A stretch of DNA of 64,000 nt from assembly GCA_025526915.1 (NCBI GenBank), contig JAHLKH010000002.1:1-64000 (forward strand), read 5' to 3'. This stretch comes from Entophlyctis helioformis (taxonomy: Eukaryota > Chytridiomycota > Chytridiomycetes > Chytridiales > Chytriomycetaceae). The notes below the pieces were generated by a model. That model did not search any database and had not been told where the DNA came from. It saw only the letters and a program-made list of their open reading frames with translations. Positions 34,701-46,197 of this stretch are shown piece by piece. Numbering within the stretch: the first letter of the stretch is position 1; each line of letters begins with the position of its first letter. Both the position numbers and the translations under genes were made by a program.

Positions 34701-35467
34701 TGGTGGTCCTGCGCCTCGCTGGATCCCGAGTGCTTGGCCAGCGTAACAGCGGCACGCGAGATGAGCGCGCGGGTGAAGGGCTCGTAGGTGGTGTGCAGCG
34801 CGACGAGCTCGTCAAAGTAGTCTTCGACGTTGCCCTGGCCGCCAAAGATGGGGAACAGGCCGACGGATCCAAACTCGACGGCGGCCAGGAGCGCGGGCGG
34901 ACGCGGCAGGAACTCTTCCTTGGCGAGCAGGCCATTCTTGGAGAGCACGGCAAGCGCGGTGTAGTAGACGCGCAGGATGGCCTGGCGGGCCGTGGCGTCC
35001 GAGACGGCGTCGCGCACCACAACGTGAATGTGGTTGTCGCGCAGGAAGTGTTCGTGGAAGTGCAGGAACAGCACCGACACGAACGCGAGGATGTTGTCCG
35101 TCGAGAAGCCGCTGGACGCAGCGGCAGCATCGCCGGGCAGCAGGAGCGACTGGGTGAATGCAATGACGTTGATGAACAGCTCCATGGGCGTGAACAGCAG
35201 CTGCTTGTTGTTGTTGTCATCGTCGTCGCTGGCGCCGTCGCGGCTGGGAGGCGGGAGCAGGTCGCGAACATGCTCGGCGATGGGCCAGAGGGCGACGGGA
35301 ACGAGGATGGCGAGCTCGACGCCGGCCTGCTTGATCAGCAGCTGACGGTGCTGCTGGATGAGCGACGATTGGACGTTGGCGGACGACAGATTGCGCTTGG
35401 CGTTGGAGAGCATGCTGGCAGAGCGAATCTGCAAGGATGGCGTTGATCGTGGGGGCGATGGTGCCAT
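22744..35467 (-). CDS. FAS: Single-chain fungal type I fatty acid synthase (beta-alpha fusion)
   Basis: Six exons on the minus strand: 35467-34522, 34407-32722, 32623-30146, 30046-27131, 27030-24092 and 24003-22744. All phases agree, giving 4,074 residues with no frame break. Domain order: acetyltransferase (GHSQG, S321), enoyl reductase (GGRGGGHHSFEDFH, near 790), dehydratase (SGDLNPIHV, near 1685), malonyl/palmitoyl transferase (AGHSLGEYAAL, S1937), acyl carrier (GGKSTLQNEILGD, pantetheine S2359), ketoreductase (GLYGESK), ketosynthase (TPVGACATAAES, C3448; FHGTGTKAND; LTGHPKGAAAAW) and C-terminal phosphopantetheinyl transferase (from about 3935). The yeast beta C-terminus and alpha N-terminus (LLAHQFASPVRWIETQD) are continuous, so one polypeptide replaces Fas1 and Fas2. 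The product would be cytosolic, making C16/C18 acyl-CoA in a barrel complex. An Ala/Pro/Val linker flanks the carrier domain, as expected for a mobile carrier. An alternative start is the ATG at 35413. Confidence 0.97.
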
Positions 35468-36996
35468 TGCGTTGGTGTCGAGAGAGGTGAATGCGATGGA
35501 CGAGATACGAGATACGAGATAGGAGATACGAGATAGGAGCAGCAGCAGCAGCGATACAAGGGCAGCGATAAGAGCCGGTCAGTTCAGGGTTGCCAATCGC
35601 AGGCCATCGCAGGCGGCATCGGATGCCATCGGTGGGGACGGGCAGCACAATAAGCTTGACAGCGGGCAGCCGACTGACAAAATCTGCAGATCAGATGAGC
35701 GGGTCATGGGAGGCGGGTCGGCTGTCATGGGCCACTGTCTGCACAGCGCAGGCGGGCGGGCATCGCCGTGATCCTCATTCGAGTGCACAGGCCTGCCGCA
35801 GCAGCCGAGCCAAGGCGGATCAGGCGACCCGGCCACAGGACCGCCCACGGCCAGCAACAACGCATCAACGCAGCATCAATGCAGCATCAATGCAGCGCCG
35901 GATGCACAAATGGTTGTCGCGGTGGTGGCACAGGCGGGCTCGCTGGCGGGCTCGCTGGCACGCCTGCTGGACGAGCCTGCAGCCAGTGCAGAGGGATCGA
36001 TGGGGATCAAGGGCGATGCAGCGCAGGCAGGCAGGCAGGGCAGGCAGGCAGGGCAGGCAGGCAGGCAGGCAGGCATGCTGGATGGGTGGATGGCGGCATG
36101 GCATGCAGCAACAGATGCAGATGCGGCAGCAACAGATGCAGATGCAGCAGCGAGAGGATGGACGGGCGGGCGGGCTTGGACTGCACAACGTACAAATGAA
36201 TGAATGAGTGGGCGGTGGTTGTCGAGGGTGTTGTTGACGGTGTTGTTGACGGTGATGTGTTGGTGTTGTGTTGGTGAGAATGCCTCAGGTGCAATGCCAG
36301 ATGCTTGTTGGAGAGCGTGCGGGTGGTGGCTGTCTGCCGACGGTTTGCGATTGGAAATGTCGTTTGGGGGCAACCGAGCGAGCGGGGGCCGATAACGCTT
36401 TATAGGGCTGGACGGCAACGACGATTGTTTGCGATGATTGTCTGCGATGGCTTGCGTGATGGCGGCGTGATGGCTGCGTGATGGCACCCAGACTTGGAAT
36501 GGCGCACCGATGCGATGCGTTGCTGCGAGTGATTGGCTGGCTGGACAGCTGATCACGCAGGCGGCTGCCTCAATCCGCAGCCATCGCCGGGCATCCCGCC
36601 GTGCCCGCCGTGCCCGACGTGCCCGCCTGTGCCTGGCCGCCCTCTCAATTTCTCAATGCGCTCGCCTGACCCGTCGGCCGCGACAATCCACCGCGCGTCG
36701 CATGCCCAGGCTGCGGGTCACGCGACGTGCGTAGGTGGCTGGCTGCCGCGCTGCATGACCACGTCCGTGACTGGTCGTGTGGGTGACACCAACGGCCCGC
36801 TGTTCTCTACTGTTCTGCGATGCTGTGCGATGCTGTGCGATACTGTGCATTGTTCTGCGGGCGAGTGGGCCAACTGATCGCATCGCACAGCCCAATAGCA
36901 GTACTACTGGAACATGCGGAGTGGGATAGATACGGGGCGTTGTTGTTGTAAAAGACCACAGGCAGGCAGACAGGCAGTGTGCGAGACAGGGGGCGT
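35468..36996. other. Fatty acid synthase upstream region with microsatellites
   Basis: 1.5 kb between the synthase start and the ALDH7 stop, both on the minus strand. It holds a GAGATAC-type repeat (35501-35537), a GGCA/GGCAGG repeat (36023-36075), short ACAGATGCAGATG(C) repeats (36111-36150), GTTGTTGACGGT repeats (36228-36254) and TGATGGC-rich sequence near 36440-36490. Open frames here are low-complexity and I do not call a gene. It should include the synthase promoter. Confidence 0.6.
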
Positions 36997-39995
36997 CTAC
37001 TCAAACTTGATGCCCTGGGCGAGCGGAAGAGCGCCGCTGTAGTTGACCGTGCTGTGCGCGCAGAGCAGAGTGCAGTGGAATGCGTCAGCCATGCCATCGT
37101 GTGCAGCAACAGCACCAGCCGCAACAGCAGCAGCAGTAAGCAAGCGACTCACCAGGTCTGGCGGCGCATGTACTGCTTCCACGAGTCGCTGCCCGACTCT
37201 GCATCCACAGCCAGCCAGCCAATAGTCAGTTAGTCAGACACAGCCAGTCAGACACAGCCACCGTCACCAAGACATTCTCCAGTGGCGTGCTCGTGCGGAG
37301 GCGGATGCGGATGCGGAGGCGGCGTGCGGCGTGCGGGCATTTGCGGACGCGGCGCTTCCCACGCTCCTTGGCGCACCGCCCTCGCTGCCCGCACCGCACC
37401 GCACAGTCCCTGCGATGGCTCGCCGATCAATGCAAGACTCGGCCCTCGCACTCACCGCGGCCACCGCCAGTCTCCTTCTCGCCGCCAAACGCGCCGCCAA
37501 TCTCGGCTCCGTTGGTCGGGATGTTGCAGTTGACAATGCCACAGTCGGATCCGTTGGGTCTGTTGGTCCAACAGCGTCAGCACGCTGCGATCGGCACCAA
37601 GCGAAGCGATGCAGTGCGAACGGGACCGTCCACACCGCTTACCCAGTCCACTTGAACAGGTTGTCCAGGCGGCTCGTGAACAGACTGCTGCTCAGACCCT
37701 GCTTGACGCTGTTGTTGATGGCAATGGCCTCTTCGATCGTCTGAAAACCAAGAGTCAGCCCTGGCTGGTGCCACAGCAACAGCCTCTGCCGCGCTCATCT
37801 CACCTTGAAGCGGAACGTGTGCAGGATCTGCAGATGGAGAGACGTCAAGCAGGGTCAGCGTCCAACATTCGCCCGGCTTGCCAAGAAACACACGTCGCGA
37901 CTCACCGGCACAAAGATCTCGTGCTGGACAACGGCAGCGGACGAGTCGATCTGCGTGATCGTGGGCACCACAAAGTTGCCCGGACGGTCGAGCACCTTGC
38001 CGCCGTACAGGATCTTGCCTCCCTGCTGCACAACCTTCTCAAGACCCTGCTTGTACTGCGCGACTGCAGCCTTGGTGTGGAGAGGACCGCAGAGCGTGCC
38101 CTCTGCCCATCCAACCAGTCATACAGCCATCCAGCCATCAACCGATCATCAAAGCAAGCCATGTTCAGCAAGGATCGCTGGAGATCTTCACCAGCAACAG
38201 CCATCGCCCGTTGGCACTCCTTACCCTGGAGAGGGTCGCCGATGCGGACCTGCTCGTACGCCTTGGTCAGCTTGCCAACAAACTCGTCGTAGATGGAATC
38301 GTGCAGAATCAGGCGGCGCGTCGTCGTGCAGCGCTGGCCAGCAGTGCCGACAGCAGCAAACAACACAGCGCGGACGGCAACGTCGAGATCAGCATCAGGC
38401 ATGACTGTCGCAATGAAAAGTAGCACCCCGCATGGCTGGTCAGCTCGCCCATCGCCCCAAAACGCATTGGCAATCAGTGCTTCAGCACAAACGTACCAAT
38501 GATGGCGTTGTTGCCGCCGAGCTCAAGAAGAACGCGACCGAAACGCTCCTGGACAGTCTTGCCGACCTGGCGGCCGACAGGCGTGCTGCCCGTGAACGAC
38601 ACGAGGTCGATCTTGGGCGACTGCGAGATGGCCTCGCCGACATCGGCGCCACCGGCAACAAGCGAGCAAAGAGCACCGGGAAGGTTGTTCTCTTCAAGGA
38701 CGCGCTGCAGGATCTTGGTCACGGCAACCGACGACAGGTTGGTCGTGGGTGCACCCTTCCAGATCATGGCGTTGCCGCAGACAAGACCAATGGCCGAGTT
38801 CCAGCCGTAGACAGCGACCTAGCCACAGAGACCATGACAATGCCGCGAGTCAGTGCGCGTAACTGGCAGCGGACACGGCAACTGAGTGCCAGACTTACAG
38901 GAAAGTTGAATGCGGAAATGACACCGACCGTGCCGAGCGGGTTCCACTGCTCCATCATAAAGTGGCCGGGACCTGCACATTGGCCATCAACGCAGATCAG
39001 ATCAGATCAGTAAAGGTGTATGCCTGTGTGTATGCTGGCATTCGCAGCAGGCAGCGAGAAAACGCACGCTCAGAAGGAAAGACGCCACCACCGATCATGC
39101 GGCTCAGGCCAAGGGCGTAGTCGCAGACGTCAATGTACTCCTGCACCTCGCCGACACCCTCGGGCAGGATCTTGCCCATCTCGAGCGACACCAGCTGGCC
39201 GAGGTCCTGGATCTTGTCGTTCAGAGCCACACGCATCTGGCGCACAATCTCGCCGCGGCGGGGAGCAGGCGTCTGTGCAGGGCATCAGCCAGCAGAGATG
39301 CGGCCGGTGCCGTCGATCCGTCGAGTCAGCGCACACAGATTGAGGTTCAGGTTCAGGTGACGTTGTCAGCTGATGAGCAGGCGCGGCACAAGACTTGGAC
39401 AGCTGCGGCAACAGCAGCGGCGGCGGTTGAGACGGCAGCAGGCATGCCAACTGGGGAAAGGGGCGGTTGGACGGCAGCAGCAGGCAGCAGCACGCCAGCG
39501 CAGGCACACACACCTCTCTCCACATGGGCTTGACCTTTTCGATCAGATCAATGGTCTTCTGCAGGTCGGCAGGCGTTCCAACCCGAGTGCCCGCAATGAC
39601 GTTGTTGGTCGCCGGGTTGATCGAGTAGACGAGCTGGAGTCGGCCGGGCATGCGCAGCACAGAGCAAGCAGAGTAAGCAGCGTCAGCAAGTGTGTGTGTG
39701 CGTGTGTGCATGGCATTCGCATGCTGCATTCGCATGCTGCATTTGCATGCTGCAGACGCACCTCGCCGCTGCCGGACCAGGTGCCGTTGAACACGCCCTT
39801 GTTCTCCGAGTCGAGGTCGAGCCGGCGCAGAAGGGCCGCGTGCTTGGAGAATTCGTCGCCGGCCGCAGCCGCAGACGCAAGCGAGCGGGCGCCTGCCACA
39901 CGCATGCTCAGGGCAGGGGCAGCCGCGGATGCGCGCAGGGCGAGGGCGGCCGTCTTGGCCGTCGTGGCCGTTCGGAGAAGCGCAGCCATGGCCAT
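36997..39995 (-). CDS. ALDH7A1: ALDH7 family (antiquitin-like) aldehyde dehydrogenase
   Basis: Twelve exons on the minus strand: 39995-39762, 39633-39514, 39272-39068, 38972-38899, 38818-38497, 38404-38225, 38102-37906, 37827-37804, 37740-37643, 37559-37456, 37198-37153 and 37051-36997. They give 552 residues with every phase consistent. Antiquitin oxidises alpha-aminoadipic semialdehyde in lysine breakdown, using NAD+. Visible are [13 protein letters not shown], the nucleotide motif [12 protein letters not shown], the catalytic glutamate in LLELGGNN (E310), the nucleophile in GQRCTTT (C344) and the ALDH7 C-terminus ([20 protein letters not shown] and [10 protein letters not shown]). The start [20 protein letters not shown] followed by an Arg/Ala-rich, acid-poor stretch looks like a mitochondrial targeting peptide. 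Exon 8 is only 24 bp. The first ATG lies 84 bp from the start of the divergent plus-strand gene. Confidence 0.95.
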
Positions 39996-40079
39996 CTGTG
40001 CTGTTTGTGTTGTGTTTGTAAACGTCAGAGGCATTTATTCTCTCGCTTGCCACCAATCGCGCCATCAAACAGGCCCCTA
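39996..40079. promoter_or_regulatory. 84-bp bidirectional promoter region
   Basis: Only 84 bases separate the start codons of ALDH7 (minus) and the four-repeat protein (plus). Both transcription starts and 5' UTRs must be inside it or overlap the neighbouring gene. No TATA is obvious, and the middle is T/C-rich (GGCATTTATTCTCTCGCTTG). Confidence 0.5.
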
Positions 40080-42107
40080 ATGCCATTGGCCATGACACAC
40101 GAAAAATCCCAGATCCACCGGCAGATGGAGGAGCAGCGCCAGGCAGAGTACGCGCAGCTGCGGCAGCAGCTCGAGGCCAGCGAGCGGCGGCAGCGGCGGG
40201 ACCTGTCCACGCCCGGCGCATCGCTGCTCACCAACGCGGCCTGCGTGTCGTTCGAGGGCGACAACCTGGTCCGCCTCACCGTCGGCCCGCCCGAGGTCGC
40301 CTCAATTCTCCGCCGTGCGATTCTGGCCGCCTGGCCCAACGTGCACAACTCGACCGCCGACCTGTTCAGGGACTGCACGCCCGACGAGCAGCAGTTCCTG
40401 GCCGCGCACGGCGTCGTGTCCCGCGTCTTCAAGATGAACGGCACGCCGTGGACGTCGACCGCCCGCTCCGCCGACGCCCACAGCCGCCGCATCTTCCTGG
40501 CCATCATCAAGGCCATGGCCATCGACGGCTGGCTGCTGAGCCACTCGTCGATGCTCGCCAAGTCGTCCAGCCGCAGCGACGACATGTACTTTGTGCGCTC
40601 GACCCTTCCGACGCCCGCATTCGCCGACCGCTTCCAGAACCGCTCGCAGGTGTCGCTGGGCCTGATCACCGAGCCCGCCAGCATCCTGATCAACGTCGAG
40701 CCGTTCAGCGAGCCGCTCGTCAAGAGCCTGCGCGCAACCATCTGCAGCCACTGGCCGCCCGGCATCAAGGAGGACATCCCGCAGGGCTACGCCCAGCTGC
40801 TTGTGCTCAGAGGCGATCCCTGGCAGCAGTCGGCGTCCGCGGACGCAGGCGTCGACGCCCGGCTGCTCGTCAAGGCGCTGCTCGAGAAGATGGACGACAT
40901 TGGCTTCGACATGGTCGGCTGCAACGTGGCCGCGGCGTCGGACGACAACGTGGACCTGGTCAGAGACCACGGCTGCGACACCATCTTCTTTACGCAGCGT
41001 CCAAAGGCCTCGCCCGGGCCGTCGTCGCCCGTCTTGCCCGCCCAGTCCTTCCCGCCCGACTCGCCCGGCTTGCCCGACTCCGCACGCGATCTGCAGGCTG
41101 TTGCGCCAGGCTCGTCCTCCGCCGCGGCCAACGGCTCGTCCGCCGCGTCCGGCCACGTGGCCGACTCATCCGCCGCCGGCTCGTCATCGGCATCGGTGTC
41201 GGCATCGTCGTCCGCACTGCCCGCATCCCCGACGAAATCCATGCACCGGCTGCCGCGCTACACAGAGGTCGTGCGCTCGCCAACCAACGCTGGCATCGAC
41301 CTTCCCTCCATCCCGCCGTACGTCCACGACAACTACACGCTTGCCTGCATCGCGCTCGACCCTCCCGACCGCATCAGCATCGTCGCAGACCCGTCGTCCA
41401 GCCTCAAGCCGCTCGTATGGGTCGCCATCATGAACGTCTGGCCATCCGGCCTACGCGACGTCCAAGACCGCACGCCTAGCTCATCTGCATCTGCATCTGC
41501 ACCTGCATCTGCATCTGCATCTGCATCTGCGTCCTCCTCCGCGGCACCATCCGCACCACTCTTCAAGCTGCGTGGCGATCCATTCCGCTTCGACGGCGAG
41601 AACGGCGTCCTGGGCCGCCGGCTCATCCTGTCGATACTGTCGCAAGCCGCCCAGCGCGGCTGGCGACTCGCCGACTGCGTGCACCTTAGCCAGCGCAACA
41701 GTCTGTCGACGCTGTACTTGGCACCCGCACCGCCCGTCAAACGCGCCGTCTACTTTGCAGTCACGTTTTCGGGCCAGAACCGGGTGCGCATGATCGACTG
41801 CGCGGGGAACGTCGACGCTAGTCTCAACCCGGACGAGCAGGCCGTTGTCGCGCAGATCATCACCATGTCGTTGGGTGACGTTGTTGGGCAAACGTGCTCA
41901 AGTGGCGTGTTTGCCGGGGCCGCGGAATGGAGACTGCCAAACCGCGATCGTGTGTTCAAGTTTGCCCTGTCCAAGACATACACTGCCGTATTCGTGTCGC
42001 TGATCGTGCTGCGGCTGCGGCAGGCTGGATGGCTGCTGTGCGGCACGCCCACCATTGCCAAAAAGGATTCGCAGTCTGATATGCTTGTATTTGGACGCTT
42101 CGAGTAG
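40080..42107 (+). CDS. Protein with four copies of a ~120-residue fungal domain
   Basis: A single exon of 675 residues. After a charged helix (MEEQRQAEYAQLRQQLEASERR) the protein consists of four related units, separated by Ser/Ala/Pro-rich linkers. Each unit has a beta-rich front half, then a central pattern (F/L)K-x-(N/R)G-(T/D)P-(W/F), a helix (RRIFLAIIKAMAIDGWLL, ARLLVKALLEKMDDIGFDM, RRLILSILSQAAQRGWRL) and a terminal D-x-(M/T)-x-F (SDDMYFVR, CDTIFFTQ, SDMLVFGR). I recall similar unnamed repeats in other fungal proteins, but I know no function. A hexanucleotide run (TCTGCA)n at 41478-41530 encodes a Ser-Ala linker inside the third unit. No membrane segment or signal peptide is seen. A second in-frame ATG is at 40092. 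Confidence 0.75.
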   Translation: MPLAMTHEKSQIHRQMEEQRQAEYAQLRQQLEASERRQRRDLSTPGASLLTNAACVSFEGDNLVRLTVGPPEVASILRRAILAAWPNVHNSTADLFRDCTPDEQQFLAAHGVVSRVFKMNGTPWTSTARSADAHSRRIFLAIIKAMAIDGWLLSHSSMLAKSSSRSDDMYFVRSTLPTPAFADRFQNRSQVSLGLITEPASILINVEPFSEPLVKSLRATICSHWPPGIKEDIPQGYAQLLVLRGDPWQQSASADAGVDARLLVKALLEKMDDIGFDMVGCNVAAASDDNVDLVRDHGCDTIFFTQRPKASPGPSSPVLPAQSFPPDSPGLPDSARDLQAVAPGSSSAAANGSSAASGHVADSSAAGSSSASVSASSSALPASPTKSMHRLPRYTEVVRSPTNAGIDLPSIPPYVHDNYTLACIALDPPDRISIVADPSSSLKPLVWVAIMNVWPSGLRDVQDRTPSSSASASAPASASASASASSSAAPSAPLFKLRGDPFRFDGENGVLGRRLILSILSQAAQRGWRLADCVHLSQRNSLSTLYLAPAPPVKRAVYFAVTFSGQNRVRMIDCAGNVDASLNPDEQAVVAQIITMSLGDVVGQTCSSGVFAGAAEWRLPNRDRVFKFALSKTYTAVFVSLIVLRLRQAGWLLCGTPTIAKKDSQSDMLVFGRFE

Positions 42108-42222
42108 AATATGTGCACGCTGCCGTCCTGTTTATTCGGTTGTAAGTTTGCCAAACCACACAAGGTTGCCGGACAATGAAACCATCCTTCAGTCAACCAA
42201 CATGTTTGTGGACAGCGCCAGA

Positions 42223-45200
42223 TCAGTTGGGAGGCAGCTCGAAGGGGAAGTCGGTCTTGCCGGTCAGGAAGAACGTCGTCATCTTGCCCTTGCCCTGCGC
42301 ATCGTTCGATCCATGCAACAGCTCTCGGTGTCAGCCGCCATTCAATGCAACATGGCGTGCAGTCTGCCACAGCCTGTCGCTCGGACACGCGTCCACGTAC
42401 CTTGACTTCCGTCTCGCCACGCGGCAGCAGACGGTATCCACCAGCCTTGCTGAGCATCTTGTACGTGCTCTCGCTGACTTGGATCTTCATGGCTGTGATG
42501 GGTTGTGATGGTGTATGGTGGTTTGTGTGATGGTGAGTATCAGTGTCATCAACAACCATCACAGCATGCGACACGGCACAGCAATGCACAGCATCAGCAA
42601 CTCACGAGTGCCGTCGACTCCATGCGCGACGCCGTGTTCACAGTGTCGCCCTGCAATCACAACACACCACACACACACACACATTGCCATTCCAGTGTCA
42701 GCCAGTCATCGTCGATGCACCACATCCATCATCCAGCATCCAGCATCCCAGCATCCAGCATCCACTCACAAAGAGGCAGTAACGTGGCATCTTGGATCCA
42801 ACCACGCCGGCAACAACCGGTCCCGTGTTGATGCCAATGCGCACGCGCAGCTTGAGTTCAGGGTTGTGCTCAAACTTGTATGCATACACCTTGGCCAGGA
42901 TGTGCAGTGCCAGGTTGGCAATCTCGGATGCATGGCGCTCGCCGTTGCGCTTGGGGAGTCCCGACACGACCATGTACGAGTCGCCAATCGTCTCGACCTT
43001 GTACGCATCGTACTGCTCGATGATGTCGTCAAAGATCTGGTAGATGCCGTTGAGCAGACCGACCGTCTCCATCGGCGAGATGGTCGAGCAGATGGTCGTG
43101 AAGCCAACCACGTCGAGGAAGAAGATGGTCGCCGACTCGTACGACTGTGGCTCGACTTGCTTGCCCTCGAGCAGCTGACGCGAGACCGACGGTGGCAGCA
43201 TCTGGCTGAGCAGATCGTCGGCCTTGTTGCGCGAAGTGTCGAGCTCCAGGACAAGTTGAGCAAGCTCGGCCTGTTGAACGGCTTCCTTCGCCTTGGTCTC
43301 TTCCTCCAGACGAACTTCCTCCGTCATGTCACGAGCAATACCCGTGAACATGTGCTGGTCGTTCTCCTTGACTTCGGACAGCGACAGCTGGATCGGGAAC
43401 TCGGTGCCGTCCTTCTTGAGACCAATGACACGACGCGACGTGCCAATGACTTTACGAACGCCAGTCGTGAGATAGTTCAGCATGTACTGGTCGTGGTTGA
43501 CGGCGTAGCGCTCCGGCATCAACGACTGATGTTCTTGCCGATGATCTCGCCCGACTTGTATCCCCACATCTTCTCGGCAGCAGCATTGAAGCGGAGAATG
43601 ACACCAGTGGAGTGATGTTGATGATGCCTGTTGGAAGTCTTGTGAGTTACATGCGTGCACATTGGTTGTCGAGGCATAGTGAGCCTACCATCAACAACAG
43701 TCTCCAGGACGCTGTTGAGAATGCGACGCTCAACAAGCATGCGCATCTCGGCATCGTGCACAGACTGCTCCATCTGGATCTCCTTCTCCTGGATCTCCAC
43801 GATGCGTTCGACCTCTTCGCTGTGCTCCGTGCGCAGCTTGTCCAGCTCGAGCTGGTGGTCTTCCTCGAGCTCGGCCATCTTGGCTTCGTTGGCACGCTGG
43901 CACTCGGCCATCTCCTGGCGAAGAAGACTCTCGAGGTTGCTGCGCTCCTCACGCTGCTTGGCACACAGCATCGCAATCGAGTCGAGATGGTTGCGCTGGC
44001 TCTCTGAGTTGAGCGACGCGACCTCGTCGTCTTCGTTGATGTTGCGGCCTGCAGCCTGGCTGGCTGTACCGCCCGGCCAAACGCCACGGCAGAGTTGAGT
44101 GCGAGGTTGTTGCGGTTGGACGCAGATGACAGCCGGCTTCCCGCGTCGGACAGTGCATCGTCAATGGATCCACTCGATCCCTGGCGCGACATCTTCTTGC
44201 TTCCCATGTTGCTGTTGATGAACACAGGTCCGGCTCCCTCCTGGCCACGAAGCTTCTGCTGCTTGCGTGCCGATATCCTTTCAGGGCAGTCGGTGCAGAG
44301 AAATGGATCGTGAAGGCACAGGAGAGTCAGAAGCCGCACGAGTCGCATGCAGAGCAAATCGCCACTCACTTCTGCTCGTGCTGGATCTTGAGCTGGCGCA
44401 CAGCGATGCGCTGCTCGTGCTGAAGACGCTTCATCTCTTGCGCGTGCTTCTGCGTGAGCAGGGTGAGCTTGTCGGCCTCGCGCTTCGCCAGCAGACGCTC
44501 CTTCTCGGTTTGGAGTTCCGTCAGCTGCTGGTCGGTGAACTCGGCAAGCCGGATGACATTGTTGATCTCGAGGTTGCTCATCTCCTCGAAGCTCTCGACT
44601 TCCAGCTCAAAGCTCTCCTTGGCATGGCGCATCTCCATCTGCTGCAGCTCGCGAAGCTGTTCGTTGATGCGCTTGTTGAGAGCCCTTGTGAGCCGAAGCA
44701 TATGGTGCATGATCCGTCGACATGTGGTCAATGTCGGTTGCAATGAGGTCGCGGTAGCATGCACCAGACACGCTGCTTACATGCGATGCGTCACGCGGTT
44801 CGCAAACTTCTTCATGGTCATGGACCGCACTTCCTCCTGCATCCGCGAGTTGGATTGTGATGCGGTCGTGATGCGGTCGTGATGCGGTCGTGATGGGGTC
44901 GCGGTCAGTCGCAGCGACAGCAGTGCCATGGACAAGCAATAGCAAATGACGACATACCGGAAGGTGCCGAGTCTCGAGTTCAGTCAGAGCCTTCTCGGTC
45001 GCAAGCTTGCGCTCCTGTGTTGCAGAGAGTTGCTTGCGCTGGCGATCGTGGGTCGCTTCCATGTGCTCAATGAGAGCATCGAATGCCTCGCGTCTCTCCG
45101 AGACCATGCTGCGTGTGTTGAGCGCCATCTTGGAAGCCGTCTCCTGGCGCTGGATGACGAGATCGCGCCGCTTGGTTTGGCGGATCGTGGCACGTTGGTG

Positions 45201-46197
45201 GCGCTTCGAGTCCTTGCGGTCCTTGCGGGCCGCCATGCTGCGCTCAAAGGCACTGTTCCTGTGCTTGACCTCGAGCACCTGTGAGCACGTGAGCGATTGT
45301 TTGGCAGAGCCAGCTGGTTAGACTCCACGCATCCTCCACCGAAATAGGCAGGCAAGCATGGTCCAGATCCCAGAGTCCGCTCAGGCTGCGAATGCATTCG
45401 CCTGGGGTCTGTAAACAAACACTCGGCGTGCGGCATGGCTGCGACTTTCGATCGGGCAGCATGGCGGCTGGCCACGACATGCACGCATGCATCTTGCATA
45501 GCAACAGCAGCCGCCACAGTGCAGCAACAGAGACCCACGATCAGAGCAACAACCAGCCGACAGCCAGTAGAGAGCCGACAGCAAGCCAATGAACACACAC
45601 CTGCGATGCCTGCAATCGAGAGATCTCGACCTGCTGGCGGTTCATAAGGAACGTGATGTCGTCCTTGCGCAGCACCTCGTACTCGGCTTCCTCAAAGTTG
45701 TCCTCGATGACATCGCACTGCCGACGCAGAGCCTGATAGAGCTCCTCGCTCCTGCGCGTGAACTCGGCACGGAACTTTTCGTTTGCGTTGTCCCCACCAG
45801 CCGACGCCACTGCGACGACAGGGCCGGGATCGGGGACGGCATTCTCGGCGGCCGCCTTCTTGGCAGCAATGGCTGCAGCCGAGTACGCACCACTCGAGAT
45901 CTCCCTGAGCAGGTTGCTTCCCGAGCCGTTGCGATTGACGATGGGACATCCACCCATGTTGTGGGACACACCGTTTTCCGACGACGCCGCATAAACATTC
46001 GGATGACCGTTGGGCATGGCTGCACCAGGGACGGCATCGCCGACCTGCCTGAGAACACTGTGATCTGTCGCGCCAGTCTCCGCAACAGCAGTCAAGGCGG
46101 CGTTGTTGCCATTCGAGCTAAAGCCGACGCTCTGACGGACACGCGCGAGAGCCGGATTGGAGGCACTTGTCTTCAGCTCGGTATCGATCGAGGCCAT
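42223..46197 (-). CDS. PAS-containing soluble guanylate cyclase, copy A
   Basis: Nine exons on the minus strand, from the ATG at 46197 (exon 1 46197-45601, exon 2 45278-44958, exon 3 44836-44781, exon 4 44684-44370) to the stop at 42223 (exon 9 42294-42223). It makes cGMP from GTP. Like copy B it has an Ala/Ser-rich N-terminus, about 300 residues of charged coiled coil, a PAS domain (ILRFNAAAEKMWGYKSGEII) and the catalytic domain. Metal aspartates are in FFLDVVGFT and ETIGDSYMVV; the GTP-selecting Glu is in YKVETIGD and the Cys in PRYCLF. Transition-state Asn/Arg are in VNTASRMES. Four single-base losses relative to copy B, near 42611, 43526, 43598 and 44073, break the frame. Either the assembly is wrong there or copy A is a very young pseudogene. 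Its PAS/linker region differs from B (VRKVIGTSRRVIGLKK; EEETKAKEAVQQAELAQ), as expected of a retained gene. Confidence 0.88.

Noticed and set aside
23858..35446. Very long open frames on the plus strand opposite the fatty acid synthase (up to about 1,100 codons)
   Set aside because: They are mirror frames of a GC-rich, strongly biased coding sequence. They lack domains, are rich in Arg/Leu/Val/His, and cross the synthase introns without regard to splice sites.
35590..36207. A 205-codon plus-strand frame upstream of the fatty acid synthase
   Set aside because: It is dominated by translated microsatellite (Gly/Arg/Gln/Met runs) and has no domain or plausible splice context.
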